Source: Arachidicoccus rhizosphaerae
Lineage (GTDB): Bacteria; Bacteroidota; Bacteroidia; Chitinophagales; Chitinophagaceae
NCBI RefSeq assembly: GCF_900107765.1
Contig: NZ_FNQY01000025.1
Location: 1-60,192 of the forward strand
DNA: 60,192 bases
Direction: 5' to 3'
The translations under genes were made by a program, and so were the position numbers. Positions 25,787 through 35,963 of the stretch are shown in pieces. The notes beneath the pieces are model-generated. The model did no database searches. It saw only the letters and a program-made list of their open reading frames with translations, and was not told the origin of the DNA. Positions within the stretch are counted from its first letter, which is position 1. Each line of letters begins with the position of its first letter.

Positions 25787-27493
25787 TTACAACTTCTTTA
25801 AGTCCTCCGGTAATTCATCCGTTACACAGCCATAAGCGGCAGAAGCTACTGTATTGGCATATTTATAAAGTACTCCGGAACTAACTTTTAAAGCGGGTTG
25901 TTTCCATAATTTACGACGACGGTCAATTTCTTCCTGTGGTACTTTTAATTCGATTTTATTGTTAACCGCGTCAATTTCAATGATATCATCGTCCTGAACC
26001 AAGGCAATAAGGCCACCTTTATGGGCTTCCGGAGTGATATGTCCTACGACAAAGCCGTGCGTACCACCGCTAAAGCGGCCATCTGTAATCAGGGCCACGG
26101 TCTTGCCAAGTCCTGCGCCAATAATGGCTCCGGTAGGCTTCAGCATTTCGGGCATACCCGGAGCGCCGACCGGACCGGTATAACGGATCACCACGACATC
26201 ACCCGGATGTACTCTTTTAGAAGCGAGACCTTCAATCAGATGTGCTTCACCGTCAAATACACGGGCAGTACCTTCAAATCTTTCCCCTTCCTTACCGGTG
26301 ATTTTGGCAACACTACCATCTTCAGCCAGGTTACCATATAAAATCTGCAGGTGGCCTGTCGCTTTAATCGGATTTTCCAGGGGATGAATAATATCTTGTT
26401 TTTCAAAATCCAGATCCGGTGCATCGGCCAGATTTTCAGCAACCGTTTTACCGGTTACGGTTAAACAGTCGCCATGAATCAGCCCTTTAGAATACAGGTA
26501 TTTCATCACAGCCGGTGTGCCACCGTACTGGTGTAAATCTTCCATTAAATATTTACCGCTGGGTTTAAAGTCAGCCAGCATGGGTACTTTATCACTGATT
26601 GTTTGAAAATCATCCTGAGTCAACGGCACTTTAGCGGTTCTGGCAATGGCAATCATATGTAAAACGGCATTGGTGCTGCCGCCCAGGGCCATAATAACCG
26701 TCATTGCATTTTCAAACGCCTTGCGTGTCATTATATCGGAAGGCTTAATATCTTTTTCTAGTAAAAGACGGATGGCCTTACCAGCTGCTTCGCATTCTCT
26801 TTTCTTTTCTTCGCTCAGTGCAGGGTTAGAAGAAGAGTAAGGCAGGCTCATTCCCAGCGCTTCAATGGCACTGGCCATGGTATTAGCGGTATACATCCCA
26901 CCACATGCTCCGGCGCCTGGACAGGCATGCTGAACAATTCCTTTAAAGTCAGCGGGATCCAGATTGCCTGCAATTTTTTGCCCCAGCGCCTCAAAGGCAG
27001 AGACGATATTTAAATCTTCCCCTTTATAATGCCCCGGTGCGATTGTGCCACCATAGAGCATAATAGAAGGGCGGTTCAGCCTGGCCATCGCCATAACTGA
27101 ACCCGGCATATTTTTATCACATCCAGGAATGGTAATCAATCCATCATAATACTGCGCTCCGGCGTTCGTTTCAATGCTGTCTGCAATTACGTCCCTGCTC
27201 ACCAAAGAGTAACGCATCCCATCGGTACCGTTGGCCATCCCGTCACTAACCCCTATGGTATAAAAACGAAGACCGACCAGGCCGGTGTCGTTAACACTTT
27301 TTCTGACCTCTGTAGCCAGATCATTTAAGTGCATGTTACAGGGATTACCATCCCAGCCCATAGCGGCAATACCTACCTGCGCCTTTTGCAGATCTTCATC
27401 ATTCATGCCAATGGCATAATACATGGCCTGGGCACCAGGCTGCGTTTCGTCCTGGGTCAGTGTTTTAGAATATTTATTGAGATTTGATTCCAT
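25787..27493 (-). CDS. ilvD: Dihydroxy-acid dehydratase
   Basis: 568 residues. Iron-sulfur cysteines are in '[20 protein letters not shown]' and '[20 protein letters not shown]'. The C-terminal motif '[20 protein letters not shown]' is the usual active-site loop. It makes the 2-oxo acids of valine and isoleucine. It is the first structural gene after the leader peptide and attenuator at 27585-27738, so its expression, and that of ilvB, ilvN and ilvC, is probably set there. Confidence 0.96.
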   Translation of the reverse strand: MESNLNKYSKTLTQDETQPGAQAMYYAIGMNDEDLQKAQVGIAAMGWDGNPCNMHLNDLATEVRKSVNDTGLVGLRFYTIGVSDGMANGTDGMRYSLVSRDVIADSIETNAGAQYYDGLITIPGCDKNMPGSVMAMARLNRPSIMLYGGTIAPGHYKGEDLNIVSAFEALGQKIAGNLDPADFKGIVQHACPGAGACGGMYTANTMASAIEALGMSLPYSSSNPALSEEKKRECEAAGKAIRLLLEKDIKPSDIMTRKAFENAMTVIMALGGSTNAVLHMIAIARTAKVPLTQDDFQTISDKVPMLADFKPSGKYLMEDLHQYGGTPAVMKYLYSKGLIHGDCLTVTGKTVAENLADAPDLDFEKQDIIHPLENPIKATGHLQILYGNLAEDGSVAKITGKEGERFEGTARVFDGEAHLIEGLASKRVHPGDVVVIRYTGPVGAPGMPEMLKPTGAIIGAGLGKTVALITDGRFSGGTHGFVVGHITPEAHKGGLIALVQDDDIIEIDAVNNKIELKVPQEEIDRRRKLWKQPALKVSSGVLYKYANTVASAAYGCVTDELPEDLKKL

Positions 27494-27584
27494 TTTTATT
27501 ACTTGTTATATAATGAACAATTTGAATAGTCGAACGATGTTATTTGCTTTTGCCTTTGAATTTAAATTTTGAAAATCCCCAAAA

Positions 27585-27619
27585 CGAAAAAACCACTTCC
27601 TTAATGGGGAAGTGGTTTT
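27585..27619 (-). terminator. Attenuator terminator of the ilv operon
   Basis: On the minus strand AAAACCACTTCC, a 7-base loop and GGAAGTGGTTTT are followed by a short T run: an intrinsic terminator between the leader peptide and ilvD. Its 5' arm and loop edge (CCACTTCCCC, 27606-27615) can instead pair with GGGGGTGG (27656-27663) inside the leader ORF, with the two T bulged, giving an antiterminator. Confidence 0.85.
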
Positions 27620-27642
27620 CTTAATTTTATTTTGTTCGTGTA

Positions 27643-27738
27643 TTACAAAACAAATCCACCCCCTCTGAAAGAAGAAATAATGACCACCACAATAATAATG
27701 ACCACCACAGGGATTATATTTTTTACACTTGTTTTCAT
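27643..27738 (-). CDS. ilv leader peptide (Val/Ile-rich attenuator peptide)
   Basis: 31 codons plus stop, too short for ordinary gene calling. After a start of seven residues (MKTSVKN), residues 8-21 are Ile and Val apart from one Pro: I8 I9, P10, three Val, three Ile, three Val, two Ile. The peptide ends SSFRGGG..VL. Of the 31 residues, 8 are Val, 7 Ile and 1 Leu, exactly the products of the operon downstream. It starts about 30 bases after the predicted transcription start and is followed by the terminator at 27585-27619. A ribosome waiting at the Val/Ile run would leave the G-rich codons 25-28 free to form the antiterminator. The role is inferred from this architecture. Confidence 0.88.
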   Translation of the reverse strand: MKTSVKNIIPVVVIIIVVVIISSFRGGGFVL

Positions 27739-27772
27739 CTAATGAATCAGTTTGCTTTCGCTAACCGTGAAA

Positions 27773-27780
27773 CAAATGTA
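27773..27780 (-). promoter_or_regulatory. Promoter -7 box of the ilv operon
   Basis: TACATTTG on the minus strand fits TAnnTTTG. A TTG lies about 22 bases upstream. The expected start at about 27765 gives a leader RNA of about 270 bases before ilvD. The box is downstream of the leuB stop, so ilv has its own promoter. Confidence 0.7.
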
Positions 27781-27856
27781 GAAAAAAAATTAAAACAAAG
27801 AACAATGCTGAAAAAAAATATTTCCCTCAGCCTTAAAAACCAGATCCAAAAAACTT

Positions 27857-28978
27857 TTAAATAATGGTTGATTTACCCAGTTCTACTGATTTTTTATTGA
27901 TATCGGCCGGAATTTTCTGCTCGATAAAATCTTTAATCAGGTCTCCAATCACACTGGTGCCATAGTTATTGACGCTGTCAATATCCTGACTGACAAATCC
28001 TTGAGACAAGGTCCAGGCCACTGCTTTTCTAACCAGCGCTGCTTCCTCATTCATATTGAAATGTTCCAGCATCATGGCGGCGCTTAAAATAGAACCGATC
28101 GGGTTAGCAATATCCTTACCCGCCGCCTGCGGATACGAACCGTGAATGGGTTCAAATAAGGTGGTACCTGTTCCTACGGAGGAAGAAGGAAGCAGTCCCA
28201 GCGAACCGCTGAGTACACTTGCCTCATCGCTGATAATATCACCAAACATATTTTCCGTGAGTACCACATCAAACTGCTTGGGATTGACAATAATCTGCAT
28301 GGAGGCATTATCCACGAACATATAATCTACTTTGATGTCAGGATAACTGGGTGCGATATCCTGCACTACCTTACGCCATAAACGTGAGGTTTCCAGAACA
28401 TTGGCTTTATCCACCAGGGTCAGTTTTTTTCTGCGTTCAGGACGTCCGGCATACTGGAAAGCCAGATGCGCTATTCTTTCGATTTCCGGTTGGGTATAAC
28501 TGCAAAGGTCAGACGCTTCAGTCTTTTCTTCGTTGATTTTCTTTTCTCCAAAATAAATACCCCCGGTCAGTTCCCTGAAAATAACAAAATCCACGCCATC
28601 CATTTTCTCCGGTTTAAGAGGAGAGAGATGATTAAGCGCAGGATAAGTAATCACAGGACGGATATTGGCAAAAAGCTGTAAGGATTTACGCAGCTTCAGC
28701 AGGCCCTGTTCAGGACGTACTTTAGCCGTAGGGTCGTTATCATATTTAGGATCACCAATGGCTCCGAAAAGTACTGCGTCGCTTTTTAAGGCAGATTCAA
28801 TGGTGGCATCCGGTAGCGGATTACCGGTTTTGTCAATGGCAATGGCACCCATCAACTGGTAATCATATGTAAACTCATGACCAAACTGTTCGCCAACCGC
28901 ATTTAAAATCTTAATAGATTGTTCCGTTACTTCCGGGCCGATACCGTCACCTAAAATGACCGTGATATTCTTTTTCAT
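27857..28978 (-). CDS. leuB: 3-isopropylmalate dehydrogenase
   Basis: 373 residues. N-terminal 'ITVILGDGIGPEVTEQSIKI' and the decarboxylating dehydrogenase motifs 'ELTGGIYFGEKK', 'DNASMQIIVNPKQFDVVLTE', 'NMFGDIISDEASVLSGSLGL' and 'EPIHGSYPQAAGKDIANP' are all present. It oxidises and decarboxylates 3-isopropylmalate with NAD in leucine synthesis. It is the last gene of the leu cluster, 82 bases downstream of the ABC ATPase gene. Confidence 0.96.
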   Translation of the reverse strand: MKKNITVILGDGIGPEVTEQSIKILNAVGEQFGHEFTYDYQLMGAIAIDKTGNPLPDATIESALKSDAVLFGAIGDPKYDNDPTAKVRPEQGLLKLRKSLQLFANIRPVITYPALNHLSPLKPEKMDGVDFVIFRELTGGIYFGEKKINEEKTEASDLCSYTQPEIERIAHLAFQYAGRPERRKKLTLVDKANVLETSRLWRKVVQDIAPSYPDIKVDYMFVDNASMQIIVNPKQFDVVLTENMFGDIISDEASVLSGSLGLLPSSSVGTGTTLFEPIHGSYPQAAGKDIANPIGSILSAAMMLEHFNMNEEAALVRKAVAWTLSQGFVSQDIDSVNNYGTSVIGDLIKDFIEQKIPADINKKSVELGKSTII

Positions 28979-29060
28979 TATTGATATATTTTAAATCTTA
29001 TTTATGAGGTCTGTTTTTTAATTATTATTCAAAGATTTGATTGACCAGAACACAGGGCTT

Positions 29061-30602
29061 TTATCTAATGATCTCAGAAGGCTGTTTAACTTTTTCCATC
29101 CGGGCCACTTTAAAAATATGATATCCCCCCTTACCATCACCTAAAAGTTCCAGTACACTGGTCACCACCGCCGGAATTTCCGATGCATAATGACTGATAT
29201 AAATCAGGGACGCGCCCGTTTTTTTGCAATAGTCCTCCACCAATTTTACAAAGGCCTCCGTCTGCCACTGATCCAGCCCCTGACAGGGTTCGTCCAGTAT
29301 CAGTAAAGGCGGATTTTTAACAAAGGCTCTAAGTAACATGATCAGTCTTTGCTGGCCTGTAGAGATCTCAGAAAGTCTTTTTTGTTGGATCTGTGTCAGT
29401 CCAAGTACGGTTAACCAGTTATGGATGAGCTCCGTCTGTTTCTCGGAGAGTTTTCTATACAGGCCCATGGTATCAAAAAAGCCACTGGCCACCGTCTGAA
29501 AGACCGTAATATTTTTATCAAAAAAAGCGTGCAGCTCCGGAGACACAAACCCCATTTTCGCCTTGATATCCCAGATACTTTCACCGGTTCCTCTTTTTTT
29601 GCCAAATAGATAAATTTCATTGGCATAGGCTCTCGGGTTATCGCCATAAATAAGGCTTAGCAAAGTTGATTTACCGGCACCATTAGGGCCTTTCAATAAC
29701 CACCTTTCACCAGCCAGCACCTGCCAGTTGAGATCATCAAAAATGACTTTGTCTGCATAGGCAATATGCAGATGCTCCATTTTAATGATGGCGTTATCAA
29801 ATGCTGTCCCTCCATTAACGTCACTGTCTGCACCTGCCGCTTCTAAGTCTAAGGACGAAAGATCATAGCGCTGCACGGCAGGGTGAAAACCAGGCTGATA
29901 ATCTTTTAATTCACCAAAATAACTGGCATTACCCTCCATTAGTTCTAATACGTGGGTAGCCACCACTGGAAAATGATCTCTGGCACCCGTTAGTGTGATC
30001 AACTGGATGCCGCTGCGGGTTAAATTCTCCAGAAACAGATTCAGCGAAGCTCTTGCCTGAATATCCAGTCCAACAAAGGGTTCATCTAAAATCACGACAG
30101 GAGCCGGATCGAGCAGCATTTTAACCAACTGAAAGCGTTTATGCTCGCCACTGGAAAGGGTGAGCAACGTCTTATCTAAAAGGTAATCAATACCAAAGGA
30201 GGACAAATGCGCTTTGATAATTTCCGGGTTATCTATAATGGTCATCAGCTCTTCAAGCACCGTATACGCATCCTCATTATCCAGGCTGTTATAACGCTGC
30301 TGATAATAGCCATCCACCGTATTACTTCGGTTTTTGATGGTATAGCGCTGATCCACCATCTGAACTTTTCTGCCGCCGGCTGATTTGGCATCCGTCGAGA
30401 GGTTTACTTCCAGCTGGCCGGTTACAAATAATTTTCCGGCAAGGGCCATGCCCAAACTGGTCTTACCGCTGCCGGAAGGCCCGGTAATCACCAGGTTCGC
30501 CCCCTGGGGCAATTCCATATTCAGATTATCCAAACCAAACCCGCCGGGTCTGGTCAGTTTAACTTGTTTTAATATAATACTTGATGTACTCACGCTAAAC
30601 AA
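29061..30602 (-). CDS. Tandem ABC ATPase (ModF-like) within the leu operon
   Basis: 513 residues with two ABC domains and no membrane segment. Domain 1: Walker A 'ITGPSGSGKTSLGMALAG', signature 'TLSSGEHKRFQLVKMLL', Walker B 'VVILDEPFVGLD'. Domain 2: Walker A 'LLKGPNGAGKSTLLSLIYGD', signature 'EISTGQQRLIMLLRAFVK', Walker B 'LLILDEPCQGLD'. The layout matches ModF/YlmA-like soluble tandem ATPases, linked to molybdate uptake in E. coli but of unknown role in most bacteria. It begins 17 bases after leuD and precedes leuB, so it is co-expressed with leucine genes, with no transporter permease nearby. Confidence 0.8.
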   Translation of the reverse strand: MFSVSTSSIILKQVKLTRPGGFGLDNLNMELPQGANLVITGPSGSGKTSLGMALAGKLFVTGQLEVNLSTDAKSAGGRKVQMVDQRYTIKNRSNTVDGYYQQRYNSLDNEDAYTVLEELMTIIDNPEIIKAHLSSFGIDYLLDKTLLTLSSGEHKRFQLVKMLLDPAPVVILDEPFVGLDIQARASLNLFLENLTRSGIQLITLTGARDHFPVVATHVLELMEGNASYFGELKDYQPGFHPAVQRYDLSSLDLEAAGADSDVNGGTAFDNAIIKMEHLHIAYADKVIFDDLNWQVLAGERWLLKGPNGAGKSTLLSLIYGDNPRAYANEIYLFGKKRGTGESIWDIKAKMGFVSPELHAFFDKNITVFQTVASGFFDTMGLYRKLSEKQTELIHNWLTVLGLTQIQQKRLSEISTGQQRLIMLLRAFVKNPPLLILDEPCQGLDQWQTEAFVKLVEDYCKKTGASLIYISHYASEIPAVVTSVLELLGDGKGGYHIFKVARMEKVKQPSEIIR

Positions 30603-30619
30603 TTCACTTTATGTTGCTG

Positions 30620-31216
30620 CTATCCGCGTGCCTGTTCAAAGGCCCCGATTTCTTCCCGCATATTCAGCAGGTAGTCAATATCATCAAAACCGTTGATCAG
30701 ACAATCCTTTTTATAGTGATTGATATCAAAGCTTTCTTTTTCTCCCGTCGCCTCAATGGTGATGGTCTGATCTTCCACACTGACCGAAATTTCGGACTTA
30801 GGATCTTTTTCCACCTGTTCAAATATCTTTTGTAAGAAGCCTTCACTGACGGTTACTGGCACCAGAAAGTTATTCAGGGCATTATTTTTAAAGATATCGG
30901 CAAAAAAGCTGCTGACTACAACGTCAAAACCATAATCCTTGATGGCCCAGGCCGCATGCTCTCTGGAAGAGCCACAGCCAAAGTTTTTGGCTGCGACCAG
31001 GATTTTCCCGGCATATATCGGATTATTTAAAACAAAATCCTTTTTAGGCTGATCAGGATCATTATTTTCAAAACGCCAATCCCGGAACAGGTTTTCACCA
31101 AATCCTTCCCGGCTGGTTGCTTTTAAAAAGCGGGCCGGTATGATCTGATCCGTATCTATATTTTCAAGATTCAGGGGAACGACCGTAGATTTTATATGAT
31201 TAATCGCTTTACTCAT
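30620..31216 (-). CDS. leuD: 3-isopropylmalate dehydratase small subunit
   Basis: 198 residues, the standard length. The swivel domain shows '[20 protein letters not shown]' and '[20 protein letters not shown]', the two signature regions of LeuD. It pairs with LeuC to isomerise 2- to 3-isopropylmalate. It sits 82 bases downstream of leuC. Confidence 0.96.
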   Translation of the reverse strand: MSKAINHIKSTVVPLNLENIDTDQIIPARFLKATSREGFGENLFRDWRFENNDPDQPKKDFVLNNPIYAGKILVAAKNFGCGSSREHAAWAIKDYGFDVVVSSFFADIFKNNALNNFLVPVTVSEGFLQKIFEQVEKDPKSEISVSVEDQTITIEATGEKESFDINHYKKDCLINGFDDIDYLLNMREEIGAFEQARG

Positions 31217-31298
31217 GACTTATTTAATTTACGCTTCTGTTTTAAAATTTTAAATGAAATAACCGGAAGGACTTACCTTTTATTTTTTATAAAAGGGG

Positions 31299-32699
31299 TT
31301 ATACCAGCTCTCTTACGTCACAGACCTTACCAGTCACCGCCGCGGCAGCAGCCATCAGCGGACTGGCCAGCATGGTACGGGCATTAGGTCCCTGACGACC
31401 TTCAAAATTTCTGTTAGAAGTTGAAATACAATATTTTCCTGCCGGAATCTTATCCTCATTCATCCCCAGGCAGGCACTACAGCCTGGCTGACGAAGCTGA
31501 AAGCCTGCAGCTTCCAGGATTTTATCAATTCCTTCTTCCTTAGCCTGGGCTTCTACCTGTTTACTACCTGGTACCACCCAGCAGGTAACGCCTTCAGCCT
31601 TTTGTTTGCCTTTGACAAAGGCAGCCACCTGACGCAGATCTTCAATGCGGGAATTCGTGCAGCTCCCTATAAAGACATAATCAACAGGGTGTCCTAATAT
31701 ATGCTCACCGGCAGCAAGGCCCATATATTGAATGGACTTTTCAAATGCAGGTAAATCACCGGATTTTATCTCACTCAGCTCAGGAACATGACCGGTAACG
31801 CCTATACCCATACCCGGGTTGGTACCATAGGTAATCATCGGTTCAATATCCTCTGCCTTAAAATTATATTCTTTATCAAAAACCGCATCCTCATCAGAAA
31901 ACAGCGTTTTCCACTCTGCCAGTTTTTTGTCCCATTCAGCCCCCTGGGGAGCAAATTTACGTCCTTTTACATAGGTAAAAGTTGTTTCATCCGGTGCGAT
32001 CATGCCGCAACGTGCGCCCATCTCAATACTCATATTACAAATGGTCATGCGCGCCTCCATACTCAGTGCACGGATGGCACTGCCGGCAAATTCCACGGCA
32101 TAGCCTGTGGCTCCGCTGGCAGAAATCTGACTTAAGATATATAAAACGATATCTTTAGAGGTAACACCTTTACCCAGCGTTCCGTCCACATTGATACGCA
32201 TCAGTTTGGGTTTGCTTTGCAAAAGACATTGGGTAGCCAGTACCATTTCTACTTCACTGGTACCAATACCAAAAGCAATGGACCCAAAGGCACCGTGGGT
32301 ACTGGTATGGCTGTCTCCGCATACATAAGTACATCCGGGCTGGGTTACACCCAGTTCTGGTCCGATGACATGAACAATCCCCTGAAAAGGATGCCCCAGA
32401 CCATACAGCTCAATGCCGAATTTAGCACAATTGTCTTTTAAAGTCTGCACCTGGATTCTGCTCAGCTCTTCTTTAATAGGCAGTTCCTGATGCAGTGTCG
32501 GTACGTTATGGTCTGCTGTCGCGACCACCTGCTTTGGACGGAAGACAGGCAAGCCTCTTTTTTCCAGGCCCTTAAAAGCCTGCGGACTGGTGACCTCATG
32601 AATAAAATGACGGTCAATATATAATACGGAAGGCCCATCCTGAATCTTTTTCACGACGTGGGTATCCCAGATTTTATCAAATAATGTTTTGTTGCTCAT
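31299..32699 (-). CDS. leuC: 3-isopropylmalate dehydratase large subunit
   Basis: 466 residues. Aconitase-type [4Fe-4S] ligands are '[15 protein letters not shown]' and '[20 protein letters not shown]'. The N-terminus '[14 protein letters not shown]' and '[20 protein letters not shown]' are LeuC signatures. It catalyses the isomerisation step of leucine synthesis with LeuD and lies 53 bases downstream of leuA. Confidence 0.96.
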   Translation of the reverse strand: MSNKTLFDKIWDTHVVKKIQDGPSVLYIDRHFIHEVTSPQAFKGLEKRGLPVFRPKQVVATADHNVPTLHQELPIKEELSRIQVQTLKDNCAKFGIELYGLGHPFQGIVHVIGPELGVTQPGCTYVCGDSHTSTHGAFGSIAFGIGTSEVEMVLATQCLLQSKPKLMRINVDGTLGKGVTSKDIVLYILSQISASGATGYAVEFAGSAIRALSMEARMTICNMSIEMGARCGMIAPDETTFTYVKGRKFAPQGAEWDKKLAEWKTLFSDEDAVFDKEYNFKAEDIEPMITYGTNPGMGIGVTGHVPELSEIKSGDLPAFEKSIQYMGLAAGEHILGHPVDYVFIGSCTNSRIEDLRQVAAFVKGKQKAEGVTCWVVPGSKQVEAQAKEEGIDKILEAAGFQLRQPGCSACLGMNEDKIPAGKYCISTSNRNFEGRQGPNARTMLASPLMAAAAAVTGKVCDVRELV

Positions 32700-32752
32700 A
32701 TCACTGAATAAATAAACTTAAATAATTTGAATAGAAATATCAGAATCCTGAT

Positions 32753-33901
32753 TTAAACGGTTTTAGCCAATTCAATCAAATCCTCATCGGTCACCTCTTT
32801 TTTCTCATCTGCTACAGCCAGAAACCTTTCATAAAGTACATCCACCTGATCTCTGGTAAAATCGTGCCCCAGTTTTTTAAACCGGTAGGCAAGGGCGCTT
32901 CTGCCACTTCTTGCGGTTAATACTATTTTGGAGATATCGGCACCTACTTCCAAAGGATCGATAATTTCATAGGTAGTCGCTTCTTTAAGAAAGCCGTCCT
33001 GGTGAATCCCGGAGGAGTGCGCAAAGGCATTGTCTCCGACAATGGCTTTATTGGGTTGCACCGGCATACGCATGGTATCTGACACCTGCTTGCTAAGTCC
33101 ATGCAAACGGGTGCTTTCAATATTGGTATACAGTCCCAGTTCAGGGTGTTTTTTAATGGCCATGGCCACTTCTTCTAATGAAGTATTGCCCGCTCTCTCT
33201 CCAATGCCGTTAATGGTACACTCAATTTGACGGGCACCGGCGATAACGCCTGCCAGCGAATTGGCCGTTGCCAGCCCCAGGTCATTATGACAATGGCAGG
33301 AGATGGTTGCTTTTTCAATACCTTTTACATGATTGACTAAATAAGAGATTTTTTCTGCGTATTGATGTGGCAAACAAAAACCAGTAGTATCCGGAATATT
33401 AACAACGGTGGCACCCGCTGCAATAACAGCTTCTATTAGCTGCGCCAAAAACACAATATCTGCTCTGCCGGCGTCTTCGGCATAAAATTCCACATCAGGA
33501 ACCAGGTTGCGCGCCAGCTTTACGGCAGCTACTGCACGTTCCACAATATTTTCCCGGGTGGTATTGAATTTATACTTGATATGGTTGTCAGAGGAACCGA
33601 TACCGGTATGAATACGGGGACGGCGGGCGGGCTTTAACGCCTCGGCAGCCACTTCAATATCCTTTTGCACTGCCCGGGTAAGCCCACAGACCGTAACCTC
33701 CTTTACCGCCTTGGCAATCTGTTCAACAGACTGAAAATCACCGGGACTTGAAATAGGAAACCCGGCTTCAATTATATCCACACCCAGTTGTTCGAGTTCA
33801 AGGGCCAGTTTAACCTTTTCTGAGGTATTGAGTTTGCAACCCGGCACTTGTTCGCCATCTCTGAGCGTAGTATCAAAAATATCAATTTTGTGTTCAGACA
33901 T
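32753..33901 (-). CDS. leuA: 2-isopropylmalate synthase, short form without regulatory domain
   Basis: 382 residues. The TIM-barrel catalytic domain is clear: '[20 protein letters not shown]', '[20 protein letters not shown]' (metal-binding HxH) and '[20 protein letters not shown]'. The subdomain region '[20 protein letters not shown]' follows, and the protein ends soon after. The C-terminal LeuA dimer/allosteric domain of the ~510-residue enzymes is absent. First gene of leuACD-ABC-leuB, which supports LeuA rather than homocitrate or citramalate synthase, though sequence alone does not exclude relaxed substrate use. Confidence 0.9.
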   Translation of the reverse strand: MSEHKIDIFDTTLRDGEQVPGCKLNTSEKVKLALELEQLGVDIIEAGFPISSPGDFQSVEQIAKAVKEVTVCGLTRAVQKDIEVAAEALKPARRPRIHTGIGSSDNHIKYKFNTTRENIVERAVAAVKLARNLVPDVEFYAEDAGRADIVFLAQLIEAVIAAGATVVNIPDTTGFCLPHQYAEKISYLVNHVKGIEKATISCHCHNDLGLATANSLAGVIAGARQIECTINGIGERAGNTSLEEVAMAIKKHPELGLYTNIESTRLHGLSKQVSDTMRMPVQPNKAIVGDNAFAHSSGIHQDGFLKEATTYEIIDPLEVGADISKIVLTARSGRSALAYRFKKLGHDFTRDQVDVLYERFLAVADEKKEVTDEDLIELAKTV

Positions 33902-33960
33902 AATCTTAGCGTTATTTAATGGTCATTTATTTGTTAGGTAATCTTGAATAATTAAACAAA

Positions 33961-33968
33961 CAAATGTA
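33961..33968 (-). promoter_or_regulatory. Promoter -7 box of the leu operon
   Basis: TACATTTG on the minus strand, the same octamer as at the ilv promoter, about 60 bases before the leuA ATG. No leader peptide rich in Leu is visible between it and leuA. Confidence 0.6.
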
Positions 33969-34061
33969 AGTTTTTATGATCGTTTTTCTTTATTTTTCAA
34001 ATGTATTTACACTACTTTTTACAATCAAATCAAATTATGCGGTAATCTACGGTGAAAAACG

Positions 34062-34069
34062 TAGCTTTG
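34062..34069 (+). promoter_or_regulatory. Promoter -7 box for the gene at 34119
   Basis: TAGCTTTG fits TAnnTTTG, 49 bases before the ATG. No clear -33 element. Confidence 0.45.
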
Positions 34070-34118
34070 TAAGGCTCAAACCTAGTAGCATCAGGGGTTT
34101 GCTAAATTGATTATTACT

Positions 34119-35738
34119 ATGCCCAATCGAAGAAATGACGAGCTTTTTCAACTGATTAAATCGCTGGAAAAGAGTGAAAAACGCCATTTTAAGCTATTTA
34201 TAAAAAGATCCTCCGGCGCGGAGGATCTGAAAATTGTACAGCTTTTCGATGCTTTTGACAAGATGGAGGACTATGATGAGCAGGCACTGCTGCGTAAAAA
34301 TAAGTCGATTAAAAAGCAACAGCTCTCCAATATGAAGGCGCATTTATCGCGTCAGATCCTGGCTTCTCTCAGACTGCTTAAAGATGACAGCAACCTGGAA
34401 ATGTGGCTCAATGAACAAATGGCTTATGCACGGATCTTATACAGCAAGGGGCTATATATCCAAAGCCTAAAAACCCTGGAGAAAATAAAACAGCAGGCAA
34501 CCTTATACCATCAGAATGTCTCGCTATTACTGTCACTTGAACTCTCCAAGAAAATTGAGCTCTTACATGTAACCCGCTCCATGCAGGACAGGGCCGAACA
34601 GCTCTCAGAAGCTGTAAATCAGGTTACTAGCAAAATCACACTACAAAACCAACTCTCGAACCTGGCTTTGCAAATGTATGGCTGGTATATAAAAATGGGA
34701 CATGCCCGTGATCAGAAAGATGTGCTGGCCGTACAGTTGTTTTTTAAAGCGAATTTACCGGAGATCATAGAACCGCAGTTGTCCTTTTATGCTAAGATGC
34801 ATTATTACCAGGCTCACTGTTGGTATCATTTTATTTTGCAGGACCTGCGCATGTTTTACCGGTACACGCAAAAATGGTTTGATCTGTTTATCAAAGAGCC
34901 TTTGATGCAACAGATAGAACCGGTCCTTTTTGTCAAGGCCATGCACAATCTGCTCAGTGCTCATTTTGACACCAATAACCACGACAAATTTGTGGAAGTA
35001 CTCAAAGTATTTGAAGCCTTTAGTCAAAAACCAATTGCCGGCAGCAGTATCAATATTAAAATACAGGTTTTCATGTATTTGTATACTGCAGAAATTAACC
35101 GCCACTTTCTGGAAGGCAGTTTCAGTAAAGGCATTGAGCTCATACCGCTAATAGAAGAGAAGCTGGAGGCCTATAAAAGCCATCTGGATACCCATAGGGT
35201 GCTGGTATTTTATTATAAAATAGCCTGTCTTTATTTTGGTAGTGGCGACAATAGCAAGAGTATTGATTATCTCAATAAGATTATCCACCAAAAGTCAGAT
35301 CTGAGAACAGACCTGCAATGTTATGCCCGGTTATTACACCTGATTGCGCACTACGAACTGGGCAATATGGAACTGTTGGAATACCTGCTCAAATCTGTTT
35401 ACAGGTATATGGCCAATATGAAAAACTTAAATATTGTAGAAGAGGCCATTTTTGCGTTTCTAAGAAAATCATTTAAACTATCACCAGGCCGCATTATAGT
35501 AGCATTTAAGGCGTTAAAAGAACAGCTGGATAAGCTGGAAAAAAACTCCCTGGAAACCCGTTCATTTATGTATCTGGATATCCAAAGCTGGCTGGAATCC
35601 AAAATCCGCAAAGTACCCGTACAAAAAGTGCTCAGAGAACGTTATTTAGCCACCCAGCGTCAGCTACAAAAAAGAACAATTAAAGCAAAAGCTCCACAAC
35701 CCGTAAACCTGGATAAAACCAAGAAGCGAGTCTCATAA
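34119..35738 (+). CDS. Large helical (TPR-like) cytoplasmic protein of unknown function
   Basis: 539 residues from ATG 34119; the frame extends 12 bases further up to a TTG, which I do not use. There is no signal peptide or membrane segment. It begins 'MPNRRNDELFQLIKSLEKSE' with 'KRHFKLF', a start seen in a Bacteroidota-specific family annotated only as hypothetical. The rest is almost entirely amphipathic helices spaced like TPR or solenoid repeats ('SLKTLEKIKQQATLYHQN', 'AHYELGNMELLEYLLKSVYR'), and the C-terminus is Lys/Arg-rich. It is monocistronic, closed by a perfect hairpin at 35964. No function can be given. Confidence 0.75.
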   Translation: MPNRRNDELFQLIKSLEKSEKRHFKLFIKRSSGAEDLKIVQLFDAFDKMEDYDEQALLRKNKSIKKQQLSNMKAHLSRQILASLRLLKDDSNLEMWLNEQMAYARILYSKGLYIQSLKTLEKIKQQATLYHQNVSLLLSLELSKKIELLHVTRSMQDRAEQLSEAVNQVTSKITLQNQLSNLALQMYGWYIKMGHARDQKDVLAVQLFFKANLPEIIEPQLSFYAKMHYYQAHCWYHFILQDLRMFYRYTQKWFDLFIKEPLMQQIEPVLFVKAMHNLLSAHFDTNNHDKFVEVLKVFEAFSQKPIAGSSINIKIQVFMYLYTAEINRHFLEGSFSKGIELIPLIEEKLEAYKSHLDTHRVLVFYYKIACLYFGSGDNSKSIDYLNKIIHQKSDLRTDLQCYARLLHLIAHYELGNMELLEYLLKSVYRYMANMKNLNIVEEAIFAFLRKSFKLSPGRIIVAFKALKEQLDKLEKNSLETRSFMYLDIQSWLESKIRKVPVQKVLRERYLATQRQLQKRTIKAKAPQPVNLDKTKKRVS

Positions 35739-35963
35739 CTCATTAACAATAAATTACTTAAGTGCATAGCTGATCCACAGAGCGGATCAGACTGCCTCCA
35801 TTTATAAAAAATGGTTAATGCTGATGCCCCCTTTACCTTAAGATAGTGGTAATCCACCTCATTTTAACAAATAGCGCCCAACATTCAGAGGAGCTGCCGG
35901 CTGATGACACCAATTCTTCCGAAAAAAACGGGTAAGATCATACCAAAAAGGCGACGGTCAATC

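Noticed and set aside
33902-34061. A leucine leader peptide in front of leuA, expected by analogy with ilv
   Set aside because: Only a four-codon frame without Leu codons is present, and there is no terminator hairpin between promoter and leuA.
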